A DNA stretch of 64,000 nucleotides from Paracoccus sp. TOH (lineage in GTDB: Bacteria > Pseudomonadota > Alphaproteobacteria > Rhodobacterales > Rhodobacteraceae): NCBI RefSeq assembly GCF_030388245.1, contig NZ_CP098362.1, forward strand, positions 496,001 through 560,000, in the 5' to 3' direction. The translations under genes were made by a program, and so were the position numbers. The stretch's first letter is position 1. Every line of letters starts with the position of its first letter. The notes under the pieces were generated by a model. It did not search any database, had not been told where the DNA came from, and saw nothing but the letters and a program-made list of their open reading frames with translations. Positions 8,850 to 18,718 of this stretch are shown piece by piece.

Positions 8850-9482
8850 ATGGACGCGCATCCCACCCGCATGGCGCTGATCCGGGCCGCCCTGCAGCAA
8901 TTCGGGCGCGGCGGGTTCGAGGCGGCCTCGACCCGGGCGATCGCCGCCGGGGCCGGGACGAACATTTCCTCGATCGCCTATCATTTCGGCGGCAAGGACG
9001 GGCTGCGCCTCGCCTGTGCCGACGCGGTGGCCGAGCGGGTCGAGCATGTCGCCCGGCCGCTGCCTGCCGGGCCGGGCGTCATGGATTCCGTGCGCGCGCG
9101 CCTGCTGCTGCGGCGGTTGGTGCGGCGGATCGTCACCTTCATGATCCTGAGCCCCGGGGCCAGCGATGCCGTCGCCTTCGTGCTGCGCGAACTGGCGCAG
9201 CCGGGCAGCCCGGTTCTGGACCGGCTCTACGCCACGCTGATCGAGCCGCGCCACCACGCGCTTTGCGCGCTGTGGTCGGCCGCGACCGGCACGCCGGCGG
9301 AATCCGAAGAGGTGAAGCTGGCCGTGTTCTCGCTTGTCGGACAGGCGGTCTATTTCCGCATCGCCGCGCCCATCGTCCAGCGCCGCATGGGCTGGCGGCA
9401 CTATGCGCGGCCCGAGGCGCGGGCGATCACGCGGCGGATGCTGACCAATCTGGACCGGATGATCGGGGACGGGCATGGCTGA
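8850..9482 (+). CDS. TetR family regulator, CecR/YbiH-like
   Basis: A 210-residue repressor. The N-terminal helix-turn-helix is ALIRAALQQFGRGGFEAASTRAIAAGAGTNISSIAYHFGGKDGL. The C-terminal ligand domain resembles the DUF1956 domain of E. coli CecR (YbiH), which controls an ABC export operon ybhGFSR. The same organisation follows here: membrane-fusion protein, ATPase and permease, with the next gene starting 8 nt inside this one. ATG at 8850 is chosen because it begins just before the DNA-binding domain and after the palindrome. A GTG at 8841 and an ATG at 8751 are in frame, but the latter would place the operator inside the gene. Ligand unknown; CecR relatives respond to antibiotics or other xenobiotics. 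Confidence 0.85.
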   Translation: MDAHPTRMALIRAALQQFGRGGFEAASTRAIAAGAGTNISSIAYHFGGKDGLRLACADAVAERVEHVARPLPAGPGVMDSVRARLLLRRLVRRIVTFMILSPGASDAVAFVLRELAQPGSPVLDRLYATLIEPRHHALCALWSAATGTPAESEEVKLAVFSLVGQAVYFRIAAPIVQRRMGWRHYARPEARAITRRMLTNLDRMIGDGHG

Positions 9483-10416
9483 TCTTTTGTGTTCGTTCGG
9501 CTTCCTGGCGGCGCTGTTTGCGCAATGCGGCCCGCCGCCGCCCCTGGGCACCGGCTATGTCGAGGGCGAGTATGTGCAGATCGCCCCGGTGGCGGCGGCG
9601 CGGGTCGAGACGCTGGCGGTGCAGCGCGGCGACCGCGTCGAGGCCGGACAGGCCGTGGCAATGCTGGAGAGCCGCGACGCCGCGCTGGCGCTGGCCGCGG
9701 CCCGCGCCGCCGAATCCCGCGCCGCCAGCGAGCTGGCCAATCTGGAAAAGGGCGGACGCCAGCCCGAGATCGCGGCCATCAAGGCGACGCTGGCTGCCGC
9801 CCGCGCCAATGCTGAACGCGCCGCGCGCGAGGCGGCGCGGCAGGAACGGCTGCTGGCGCAGCGCGTCAGTTCGTCGGCGCAGCGCGACGAGGCCCGCGCC
9901 GCCGCCGACATGGCCGAGGCGGCGGTGCGCGAGGCCGAGGCGCGGCTGGCCGTCGCCCGCCTGCCCGCCCGCCCCGATGCCGTCGCCGCCGCCCGCGCCG
10001 CCCTGGCCCAGGCCCGGGCCGAGCGGCAGGTGAGGGAATGGCAGCTGCAGCAGCGCCGGCTGACCGCACCCGCGCCCGGCACCGTGACCGACATCCTGCG
10101 GCATCCGGGCGAGCTTGCCGGCCCGTCGGCCCCGGTCCTGACCCTCCTGCCCGAGGGTGCCGTCACGCTGCGCTTCTACGTCGCCGAGGCCGAACTGGCC
10201 GCGCTGTCGCCGGGCGCGCGGCTGCGGGTCGGCTGCGACGGCTGCAGGCCGACCGACGCCAGGGTCTCGTTCATCGCCGACGAGGCCGAGTTCACCCCGC
10301 CGGTCATCTATGCCCGCGACACCCGGCAGAAACTGGTCTATCTGGTCGAGGCCCGCCCCGCACCGGGCGGCGGCCTGAAACCCGGCCAGATCGTCGAGGT
10401 CTGGAAGGCGCCATGA
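9475..10416 (+). CDS. HlyD/YbhG-like periplasmic adaptor (membrane-fusion protein)
   Basis: A 313-residue adaptor that connects an inner-membrane ABC exporter to the periplasm. After an N-terminal hydrophobic segment (1-18) comes a biotinyl-lipoyl half (about 30-65, VAAARVETLAVQRGDRV), a long Ala/Arg/Glu-rich coiled-coil hairpin (about 75-185) and the second lipoyl half plus beta-barrel (RLTAPAPGTVTDI onwards). It overlaps the regulator gene by 8 nt and the ATPase gene by 4 nt. The coding order regulator-adaptor-ATPase-permease matches the ybh export system. Confidence 0.88.
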   Translation: MADLLCSFGFLAALFAQCGPPPPLGTGYVEGEYVQIAPVAAARVETLAVQRGDRVEAGQAVAMLESRDAALALAAARAAESRAASELANLEKGGRQPEIAAIKATLAAARANAERAAREAARQERLLAQRVSSSAQRDEARAAADMAEAAVREAEARLAVARLPARPDAVAAARAALAQARAERQVREWQLQQRRLTAPAPGTVTDILRHPGELAGPSAPVLTLLPEGAVTLRFYVAEAELAALSPGARLRVGCDGCRPTDARVSFIADEAEFTPPVIYARDTRQKLVYLVEARPAPGGGLKPGQIVEVWKAP

Positions 10417-11321
10417 CCGCGGCCACCGCCATCGACGTGACCGGGCTGACGAAATCCTTCGGCGGCCGGCGGGTGGTCGACAATGTCGCGCTGCGGGTGG
10501 CCAAGGGCGAGATCGCCGGCTTCCTGGGCCCGAACGGCTCGGGCAAGACCACCTGCATCCGCATGATCTGCGGCCTGCTCACGCCCGATGCCGGCAGCGG
10601 CACGGTGCTGGGCCTGGACCTGCGCCGCCAGCAGCGCGCCATCCGCCGGCAGGTCGGCTACATGACGCAGAAATTCTCGTTCTACGAGGATCTGTCGATC
10701 GAGGAGAACCTGGCCTTCGTCGCCGGGCTCTACGGCCTGCCGCGGCAGGCGGTGCGCGACACGCTGGAGGATCTGGGCCTGACCTCGCGCCGGACGCAGC
10801 TGGCCGGCAGCCTGTCGGGCGGCTGGAAGCAGCGGCTGGCGCTGGCGGCCTGCATCATGCACCAGCCGCGGCTGCTGCTGCTGGACGAGCCGACCGCCGG
10901 CGTCGATCCCAAGGCCCGGCGCCAGTTCTGGGACGAGATCCACGCCCGGGCGCTGGGAGGCATGACGGTGCTGGTCTCGACCCATTACATGGACGAGGCC
11001 GAGCGCTGCCACCGGATCAACTACATCGCCTATGGCCGGCTGGTGGTCTCGGGCAGCGTGGCCGAAGTGATCGCGGGCGCCGGGCTGGTCACGCTGACCG
11101 TGCGGTCGGCGCGGCCGGGCGCGCTGGCCGAGCGCCTGCGCCGGGCGCCGGGCGTCGGCCAGGTCGAACCCTTCGGCACGGCGCTGCACGTCACCGGCAC
11201 CGACCGCGCGCAGCTCGAGGCCGCGCTGGCCGCCGAGGGCGTGACCGGCCAGCCGGCCGAGACCAGCCTCGAGGACGTGTTCATCCGGCTGATGGAACTC
11301 TCCGAGGATAATGTCCGATGA
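10413..11321 (+). CDS. ABC-2 exporter ATPase (YbhF/DrrA-like)
   Basis: A 302-residue ATPase. Walker A is GPNGSGKTT (about 42-50), the Q-loop is TQKFSFYEDLS, the signature is LSGGWKQRL and Walker B is LLLLDEPTAGVDPKARR. The C-terminal 60 residues are a regulatory tail. E. coli YbhF carries two fused ATPase domains, whereas this protein has one and would act as a homodimer. Start ATG overlaps the adaptor's stop codon (ATGA). Partner of the permease that begins 4 nt before its end. Confidence 0.9.
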   Translation: MTAATAIDVTGLTKSFGGRRVVDNVALRVAKGEIAGFLGPNGSGKTTCIRMICGLLTPDAGSGTVLGLDLRRQQRAIRRQVGYMTQKFSFYEDLSIEENLAFVAGLYGLPRQAVRDTLEDLGLTSRRTQLAGSLSGGWKQRLALAACIMHQPRLLLLDEPTAGVDPKARRQFWDEIHARALGGMTVLVSTHYMDEAERCHRINYIAYGRLVVSGSVAEVIAGAGLVTLTVRSARPGALAERLRRAPGVGQVEPFGTALHVTGTDRAQLEAALAAEGVTGQPAETSLEDVFIRLMELSEDNVR

Positions 11322-12433
11322 GCCTTTCCCCGACACGGCTGCGGGCGCTTCTGCGTAAGGAGTTCATCCAGATGCGCCGTGACCGGCTGACCTTCGCCAT
11401 GATGCTGGGCGTGCCGATCATGCAGCTTTTTCTGTTCGGCTATGCGATCAACAGCGATCCCCGGAACATGCCCGCGGCGCTGGTCGCCCCGGTGCAGGAC
11501 CGCTTCAGCCGCAGTTTTGCCGCGGCGCTGGAAAACAGCGGCTATTACCGTATCACCCACCCGGCCGCCTCGGCCGAGGAAGCCGAGCGGCTGATCACCC
11601 GGGGCGAGGTTTCCTTTGTGGTGACGGTGCCCGCCGATTTCGGCCGGCGCATGGAGCGCGGCGACCGGCCGCAGATCCTGGTCGAGGCGGACGGCTCGGA
11701 CCCGTCGGCGACCAGCGGCGCCATCGCCGCGCTGCCGCGCCTTGCGGACGGCGCCTTTCGCCGCGACCGCCCCGGCGAGCCGGCGCGGACCGGCCCCGAG
11801 ATCGTCATCCACCGCCGCTACAATCCCGAGGGCGTCACGCAATACAACATCGTCCCCGGCCTGCTGGGGGTGATCCTGCAGATGACCATGGTGATGATGA
11901 CCGCCATGGCCCTGACCCGCGAGATCGAGCGCGGCACCATGGAGAACCTGCTGGCCATGCCCGCCACCCCGGCCGAGATCATGCTGGGCAAGATCACCCC
12001 CTTTCTTGCCGTGGGCGCGGTGCAGGTTCTGGTCATCCTGGGCGCGGCCTGGGCGGTGTTCGGCGTGCCTTTCGTGGGTTCGCTGGGACTTTTGCTGGCG
12101 GGGGTGATGGTCTTCGTGCTGGCGCTGGTGCTGCTGGGCTATCTGATCTCGACCGCGGCGCGCACGCAGATGCAGGCGATGCAGATCGCGATCTTCGTCT
12201 TCCTGCCCTCGATCCTGCTTTCCGGCTTCATGTTCCCGTTCCGCGGCATGCCCGGCTGGGCGCAGGCCCTGGGCGAGGTGCTGCCGGTGACGCATCTGCT
12301 GCGGCTGGTGCGCGCCATCATGCTGAAGGGTGCCGGCCCGGCCGATGTCGCGCCGCAATTCGCCGCGCTGTCGATCATGGTGGCGGTGCTGGGCGGGCTG
12401 GCGTTGCTGCGGTTCCGCCGCACGCTGGACTGA
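11318..12433 (+). CDS. ABC-2 type exporter permease (YbhS/YbhR-like)
   Basis: A 371-residue permease with one N-terminal helix (about 20-42), a periplasmic domain of about 130 residues and five C-terminal helices. The stretch MTMVMMTAMALTREIERGTMENLLAMPATPAEIMLGK is the typical ABC-2 coupling region. Only one permease gene is present, where the E. coli system has two, so a homodimer is likely. Last gene of the cecR-like operon; it converges on cytochrome b561 with 15 nt between stops. Export substrate unknown. Confidence 0.9.
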   Translation: MSLSPTRLRALLRKEFIQMRRDRLTFAMMLGVPIMQLFLFGYAINSDPRNMPAALVAPVQDRFSRSFAAALENSGYYRITHPAASAEEAERLITRGEVSFVVTVPADFGRRMERGDRPQILVEADGSDPSATSGAIAALPRLADGAFRRDRPGEPARTGPEIVIHRRYNPEGVTQYNIVPGLLGVILQMTMVMMTAMALTREIERGTMENLLAMPATPAEIMLGKITPFLAVGAVQVLVILGAAWAVFGVPFVGSLGLLLAGVMVFVLALVLLGYLISTAARTQMQAMQIAIFVFLPSILLSGFMFPFRGMPGWAQALGEVLPVTHLLRLVRAIMLKGAGPADVAPQFAALSIMVAVLGGLALLRFRRTLD

Positions 12434-12448
12434 GCAGGCCTTTGCCCT

Positions 12449-13000
12449 TCACCCCCCGCCAAGGGGCGGCCAGATGCGCTGCCAGACCCCGTCGCGGCGC
12501 AGCAGCGCGTGCTGCAGCGCCGCCGAGACATGCACCGCCAGCACCGCGATCAGCAGCAGGGCGGCAAGGAAATGCAGCCCCTGCGCGGCGCCGGCCAGGG
12601 CCTCGGATTTCGGCAGCCAGCGCCCGGCCCCCATCGCGTCGAGCAACTCGATGGGAAAGCCGCCTGCCCGCACCCGCACGAAGCCGCTGAGCGGCATCAC
12701 CACCAGCAGCACGTAAAGCGTCAGATGCGAGACCGCCGCCGCCCGCCGCTGCCAGCCGGGCACCGAATCCGGCAGCGGCGGCGGCGGGTGCAGGCGGCGA
12801 TAGACGATCCGCGCCAGGATCAACGGGATCAGCAGCGTGCCGGTATTCTTGTGAAAGATGAACAGCGTGTCCTGCAGCCCGCGGTCCAGCCCCTCGCGGG
12901 TCATGATCAGCCCGGCCGGGATCATCAGCAGCACGGCAAGCGCGACGATCCAGTGGAACAGGCGGGCGGGCGTTCGGTAACCGCATGCGGACTCGGTCAT
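12449..13000 (-). CDS. Cytochrome b561 family membrane protein
   Basis: A 183-residue, four-helix di-haem b membrane protein. Candidate haem-ligand histidines are in LFHWIVAL (helix 1), FIFHKNTG (helix 2), VSHLTLY (helix 3) and LHFLAALLLIAVLAVHVSAAL (helix 4). Such proteins pass electrons between quinol and periplasmic acceptors; the partner here is unknown. AAAGGAG eight nt upstream fixes the ATG at 13000 in preference to an upstream in-frame ATG. It is divergent from the phosphatidyltransferase gene with 93 nt between. Confidence 0.88.
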   Translation of the reverse strand: MTESACGYRTPARLFHWIVALAVLLMIPAGLIMTREGLDRGLQDTLFIFHKNTGTLLIPLILARIVYRRLHPPPPLPDSVPGWQRRAAAVSHLTLYVLLVVMPLSGFVRVRAGGFPIELLDAMGAGRWLPKSEALAGAAQGLHFLAALLLIAVLAVHVSAALQHALLRRDGVWQRIWPPLGGG

Positions 13001-13093
13001 CGGCTGGCTCCTTTGCGCCATCCTAGCGCAACCGCCGCCGCCCGCAAAGCCGTGGCATCTTGACGGAATCCCTGCTTGGCGTAGCATTTTTCC

Positions 13094-13831
13094 ATGTCCG
13101 ATCACGATCACGGCCCGCTTGCGCCGCCGCCTCGTCCGGCGGCCGGAATCCCGGCGCAGGTTGCCGCCAGCACCGCCATGGGCGTTTTCGCCATGCAGGC
13201 GCTGCGGCTGGCCGGCATCGGCGGCACGGCCGCGGGCTGGCTGGCCGCCAGCGCGCTGTATCTGGGCGGCTGCGCCATGATCCTGGCGCAGATGCGCCGC
13301 AGCTATCCGCATGACCGGATCGGCGGCTGCAACGCGGTGACGCTGCTGCGCGCCGCCATCGCCTGCGCGTTGCTGGCGCCGCTGGCGGACGGGGCCGCGG
13401 CGGGATGGGCGGTCGCGATCGTCGGGGGTGTGGCGCTGGCGCTCGACGGGGTGGACGGCTGGCTGGCGCGGCGCTCGGGGCTCGTCTCGGGCTTCGGGGC
13501 GCGGTTCGACATGGAGGTGGACGCCGCTTTCGCCCTGACCCTGGCGCTGCACGCCTGGCTGGGCACGGCGCTGGGGCCCGGGGTGCTGCTGCTTGGGGTG
13601 CTGCGCTATGGCTTCGCCGCCGCCGGGCTCGTCCTGCCCTGGCTGCGGGCCGAGTTGCCGCAGCGGCAGCGGCGCAAGGCGATCTGCGTGCTGCAGCTTG
13701 CCACGCTGATCCTGTTGCAGACGCCGCTGCCGGGCCATGCGCAGGCCGGGTTCCTGGCCTGGTTCGCCACGGCGGCGCTGGCGCTGTCCTTCGCGCTCGA
13801 CATCCGCTGGCTGTGGCGGCGCCGGTCATGA
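13094..13831 (+). CDS. CDP-alcohol phosphatidyltransferase family enzyme
   Basis: A 245-residue integral membrane enzyme that joins a CDP-activated lipid (or CDP-alcohol) to an alcohol. The full catalytic motif is visible: Asp118, Asp121-Gly122, Ala125-Arg126, Gly135, Asp139 and Asp143, i.e. D-x2-DG-x2-AR-x8-G-x3-D-x3-D. About six hydrophobic helices. The N-terminal 30 residues are His/Pro-rich and non-membrane. The acceptor alcohol cannot be read from the sequence. First gene of a probable six-gene operon and overlapping the next by 4 nt, so its product may be processed by the phosphatase-superfamily protein encoded there. Confidence 0.85.
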   Translation: MSDHDHGPLAPPPRPAAGIPAQVAASTAMGVFAMQALRLAGIGGTAAGWLAASALYLGGCAMILAQMRRSYPHDRIGGCNAVTLLRAAIACALLAPLADGAAAGWAVAIVGGVALALDGVDGWLARRSGLVSGFGARFDMEVDAAFALTLALHAWLGTALGPGVLLLGVLRYGFAAAGLVLPWLRAELPQRQRRKAICVLQLATLILLQTPLPGHAQAGFLAWFATAALALSFALDIRWLWRRRS

Positions 13832-15399
13832 CGATGCGCCGGGCGCTGCCCTTGCTGGTTGCGGCGCTGGCGATGCAGCTGGCGCTGATCCTGCCCGGTG
13901 CCGCGTTGCGCCCGACGCCGGAACTGCCGCTGTTGCTGCTTGTCCTGGTCCTCGGCGGCGGCGTGGCACGCCTGCCGGTCGCGGCGGCGCTGACGCTGCT
14001 GGCGCTGCAGAAGCTGGCCGATCTTGGCATGGGCGCGGCGCTGGGACGGCCCTTCAACCTGGCGGCCGACCTGCCGCTGCTGGACGCGGCGGTGCGGCTG
14101 CTGGCCGGCAGCCTTGGCACGCCTGCGGCTTTCGGCGCCGTGCTCGCCGCCGCCCTCGCCGCCCTGGGCATCGCCGCGGCGCTGTGGTGGGCAACCGGGC
14201 TGTGGACCCGCCCGGCCTCGGGGTGGCGCGGTCGCATCGGTCTGACGGCGGCGATCGGGCTGGTCCTGCTGCCGGCCATGGCGCCGGGGCTCGGGAATGC
14301 CCGCTATGCCAGCCAGCGCGCCGGGTTGGTCGCCGGCACCCTCGCCGCGCTGCGCGACTTCCGGGCAGTCGCGGCAAACGACCCGATGGCCGACCGGCCG
14401 GGCCTGCTGGGCGCCATCGACCGCGACGTGCTGGTGATCTTCGTCGAAAGCTATGGCCGCGCCAGCTTCGCGACGCCCTTCTACGCCGAAACCCACCTTG
14501 CCACCCTGCGCCGGGCCGAGGCCGATCTGGCGCGGGCCGGCCTTGCCATGCGCTCGGGCTTTCTCGCCTCGCCGACGCAGGGCGGGCAAAGCTGGCTGGC
14601 ACATGCGACATTCGCCTCGGGCCTGTGGATCGGCGACCAGCCGCTTTACCAGGCCATGCTGGCCAGCGGGCGGCTGGGGCTGTTCCATTACGCGCAGCGC
14701 GCCGGGTTCCGCACCGCCGCCGTGATGCCGGCCATCACCCGCCCCTGGCCCGAGGCCGCGCGGATGGGTTTCGACCGCGTCCTGGCCGACGCGGATCTGG
14801 GCTATCGCGGCCCGCCCTTCAACTGGGTGACCATGCCCGACCAGTTCACCCTGGCCGCCGCAGACCGGCTGCTGCGCCGGCAGGACGGCGCGCCGCTTTT
14901 CGCGCAGGTGGTGCTGATTTCCTCGCACGCGCCCTGGGTGCCGGTGCCGCGGCTGATCGGCTGGGACCAGGTCGGGGACGGTTCCGCCTTCGCCGCCATG
15001 GCCGCCGCCGGGGAAAGCCCGCAGGCGGTCTGGCGCGACCCGGCAAGCATCCGGCGGCATTACCGGGACGCCATCGACTATGCCCTGCAGACGGTGACGG
15101 CCTATGCGTTGCGTCACGCCGACGAGGCGCCGCTGATCCTGGTTCTGGGCGATCACCAGGCCGCGCAAAGGATCGCGCCGGATGGCGGGCGCGATGTGCC
15201 CATGCATGTGATCGGCCCCGCGGCGCTGGTCGAACGCAGCGCCGCCTGGGGTTTTGTCCCCGGGCTGATCCCCGGCGCGGACAGCCCGGCGATCCCGATG
15301 GACCGGATGCGCGACCTGATCCTGCAAGGCTTCGCCGCGCCGGAGCCGGGGCCGAGGGAACGCCTCGCCGGGCACGGTCGTTCGTCCCCAACCCCATGA
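13828..15399 (+). CDS. Alkaline-phosphatase/sulfatase superfamily membrane enzyme
   Basis: A 523-residue protein: about five N-terminal helices (to about 170), then a periplasmic catalytic domain starting DRDVLVIFVESYGRASF. Metal-site candidates are the Glu of VESYG, a Ser/Thr nucleophile in SPTQGGQSWLAHATF, the histidine of VVLISSHAPW and the Asp-His of VLGDHQ. This layout resembles LtaS, OpgB and EptA-type head-group transferases or hydrolases. Coupled by ATGA to the CDP-alcohol phosphatidyltransferase, which makes a lipid head-group reaction plausible. Specific substrate unknown. Confidence 0.75.
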   Translation: MTMRRALPLLVAALAMQLALILPGAALRPTPELPLLLLVLVLGGGVARLPVAAALTLLALQKLADLGMGAALGRPFNLAADLPLLDAAVRLLAGSLGTPAAFGAVLAAALAALGIAAALWWATGLWTRPASGWRGRIGLTAAIGLVLLPAMAPGLGNARYASQRAGLVAGTLAALRDFRAVAANDPMADRPGLLGAIDRDVLVIFVESYGRASFATPFYAETHLATLRRAEADLARAGLAMRSGFLASPTQGGQSWLAHATFASGLWIGDQPLYQAMLASGRLGLFHYAQRAGFRTAAVMPAITRPWPEAARMGFDRVLADADLGYRGPPFNWVTMPDQFTLAAADRLLRRQDGAPLFAQVVLISSHAPWVPVPRLIGWDQVGDGSAFAAMAAAGESPQAVWRDPASIRRHYRDAIDYALQTVTAYALRHADEAPLILVLGDHQAAQRIAPDGGRDVPMHVIGPAALVERSAAWGFVPGLIPGADSPAIPMDRMRDLILQGFAAPEPGPRERLAGHGRSSPTP

Positions 15400-15421
15400 T
15401 GACCGAAACGGAGGTGCCCCG

Positions 15422-16406
15422 ATGACCCATCCCCCGATGACACGCCGGCGGCTCTTGCGGACGGGGGCGGCGGGGCTGGCGCTCGGCCTCTCCGGCCTGC
15501 CGCGCGGGGCGCGGGCGCAGGAAGCGGTGGCGCTGCAGCTCTCCTGGCTGCATTCGGTGCAGTTCGCCGGCAGCTATATCGCGCTGCGGAACGGCTGGTG
15601 GCACGAGGCGGGGCTGGAGGTTTCGCTGCTGCAGGGCGGCCCGAACGCCCCGGTCGAGCCGCCGGTGGTGGCCGGGACGGCGCTGGTCGGCATCTCGGCC
15701 GCCGATTATGCCGCGGCGGCGGTGGCGCAGGGCGCGCCGTTCCGCATCATCGGCGTCGCCATGCAGAAGAACCCCTTCGCCATCGCCTCGCTGCCGGGCA
15801 ATCCGGTGGAAACCCCCGCGGACCTGCCGGGGAAAAGCATCGGCATGGCCATCGCCAACACCCCCGTGCTGCAGGCGCTGTGCAAGCTGAACGATGTCGA
15901 TTTCGACGCCATCCGCATCGTGCCTACGCAATATTCCGCCCAGCCGCTGATCGCGGGCGAGGTGGACTGCCTGCTCTGCTGGGAAACCGACCTGCCGGTC
16001 GCCATGGCGATCCAGGGCATCGAGGCCCGCACCATGCTGATGGCCGATCACGGCTATGCCCTGCATTCCCAGACCTATATCGCCACCGAGGACAGCCTGG
16101 CCCACCGCCGCGGGGCGCTGGTGGCGCTGATGGCCGGCGAGGCACGGGGCTGGGAGGCCTGCCGTGCCGACAGCGATGCGGCGGCCGAACTGACCGTCGC
16201 CCTGTTTCCCGATGCCGGGCTGGACCTGCCCACGCAGAAATTGCAGGCCCGCCGGCAATTGCCGCTGATGTTCTCGGATCTGACCGACAGGCACGGGTTC
16301 GGCTGGTGGAGCGACGAGGCGGTCGAGGCCAATATCCGCACCCTCTCGCTGCTGGGGCGCGAGGTGACGCCCGCGCTTTGGGACCGCTCGATCCTGGAGG
16401 CGGTCC

Positions 16407-16417
<11 letters not shown>
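15422..16417 (+). CDS. NMT1/SsuA-type ABC transporter substrate-binding protein (TAT signal)
   Basis: A 331-residue periplasmic protein with a twin-arginine signal (MTRRRLLRTGAAGLALGL, cleavage near GARAQ). The mature part shows the NMT1/THI5-like fold of thiamine-precursor and sulfonate binders: LQLSWLHSVQFAGSYIA, WWHEAGLEVSLLQGG, ADLPGKSIGM and YSAQPLIAGEVDCLLCWETD. It is followed with overlap by its ATPase and a fused permease. Family members bind pyrimidine thiamine precursors, riboflavin, alkanesulfonates or taurine. The Trp/Tyr-rich pocket fits an aromatic ligand, but this is inference. Confidence 0.85.
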
Positions 16418-17173
<756 letters not shown>

Positions 17174-17177
<4 letters not shown>

Positions 17178-18718
17178 GCGTGCGGGCCGCGCTGGCCGGT
17201 CCGGTCCTGCTGCTGGTCCTGTGGCAGGGGCTCGCGCTGGCCTTGGCGGGCCGCTACCTGATCGCCGGCCCCGCCGAGGTCGCGCAATGGACCGTTGCCC
17301 ATGCCGGCCTGCTGTCGCGGGCGCTGGCCGTCACCGGGGCCAATGCGGCGGCAGGCTTTCTGCTGGGCAATCTGGCCGCCGTGGCGCTGGCCGGCCTGGC
17401 GCTGCTCTGGCCCCGGCTGGCCGGGCTGGTCTCGGGCCTGGCGCTGGTGGTCTTCTGCCTGCCGCTGGTGGCGACCGGGCCGATCCTGCGGGTGATGATG
17501 GGCCCGGGCGACGGGCCGCAGATCGCGCTGGCGGCGCTGGCGGTCTATTACACCACGCTGATCCCGCTGCTGGCCGGCCTGCGCGCCGTGCCTGCCGCCT
17601 GGCTGGACCTGATCCATGTCTATGGCCGCGGCCGCATGGCCGAACTGCGTCATGTCCGGCCGCGCGCCGCCCTGCCCTATCTGGTCGCCGGGCTGCAGAT
17701 CTCGGCCCCCGCCGCCTTCCTCGGCGCGCTGGTGGGCGAGTTCACCGGGGCCGAGCGCGGCATGGGCGTGCTGACCATCCGCTTCACCCGGGCGCTGGAC
17801 TTGCCCGCGCTCTGGAGCATCGCCGTGCTGGCGGCCGCCGTCGCGGTCGCGGCCTATGCGCTGATCGGCGCGGCGGCCCGCCGCTTCCTGGACGAATCGC
17901 CGCCCGTGCTGCTGGCGCCGCCGGGCGCCGCGTCCGGTTCGCGCCGCGCGGCGCCGGCCTTGGCGCTGGCGGTGGTCGCGCTGGTGCTTGGGGCTTGGTG
18001 GGCGGCGCTGCGGCTGGCCGGGCTCAGCCCGTTCTTCGCCAAGCGGCCGGGCGACGTGCTGGCGGCGCTGGCCTTCGCCCCGGATGCCGCCCAGACCCGG
18101 CAGACCCTTGCGCAGGCGCTGGTGCAGTCCGGCGCGCATGTGCTGCCGGGCTATGCGGCGGGGCTGGCGGCGGGGGCGGGGCTGGCGGTCCTGCTGGGGC
18201 TGCTGCCGGCGCTTTCGGCGCTGGTCACGCCGCTGGCCATCGCGCTGCGCGCCATCCCCATCGTGACCACGGCACCGCTGATCGTGCTGCTGGTCGGGCG
18301 CGGCGCGGCGGGGGTGGTGGTGCTGGTCGCGGTCATGGTGTTCTTTCCGACCTTCGTCGCCTGCCAGCAGGGGCTGCGGCAGGCGCCCGGCCAGATCCTC
18401 GACGTCTTCCGCAGCTATGCCGCCGGTCGTTGGCGGCAGATGATCCATGTCCGCATCCCGGCCATGTTGCCCGCGCTTTTCGCCTCGGCGCGGATGAGCG
18501 TGCCGGCGGCGGTGCTGGCCGTGACCGTGGTCGAATGGCTGGCGACGGGTGGCGGCATCGGCGGGCTGATGGCCCTGTCCGCCTCGGTTTCGGATTACGA
18601 CATGCTCTGGTCCGCGGTGGTGCTGGTGACGCTGCTCTCGTGGCTGGGCCATGCCGCGGTCGGCGCGGCCGAGCGTCGCGTTCTGGCCCGCTATGCCCCC
18701 GAACAGGTGCGCCCATGA
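17174..18718 (+). CDS. Fused double-domain ABC importer permease
   Basis: A 514-residue protein with two tandem permease halves (about 1-245 and 260-505), each with five to six helices and an EAA-type coupling loop (VYGRGRMAELRHVRPRAALPYL and FRSYAAGRWRQMIHVRIPAMLP). Sulfonate and thiamine-precursor importers normally use homodimers of a roughly 250-residue subunit, so this is an internal duplication or fusion in which both halves of the channel are covalently linked. Start ATG overlaps the ATPase stop. The stop overlaps the glycosyltransferase start. Confidence 0.85.
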
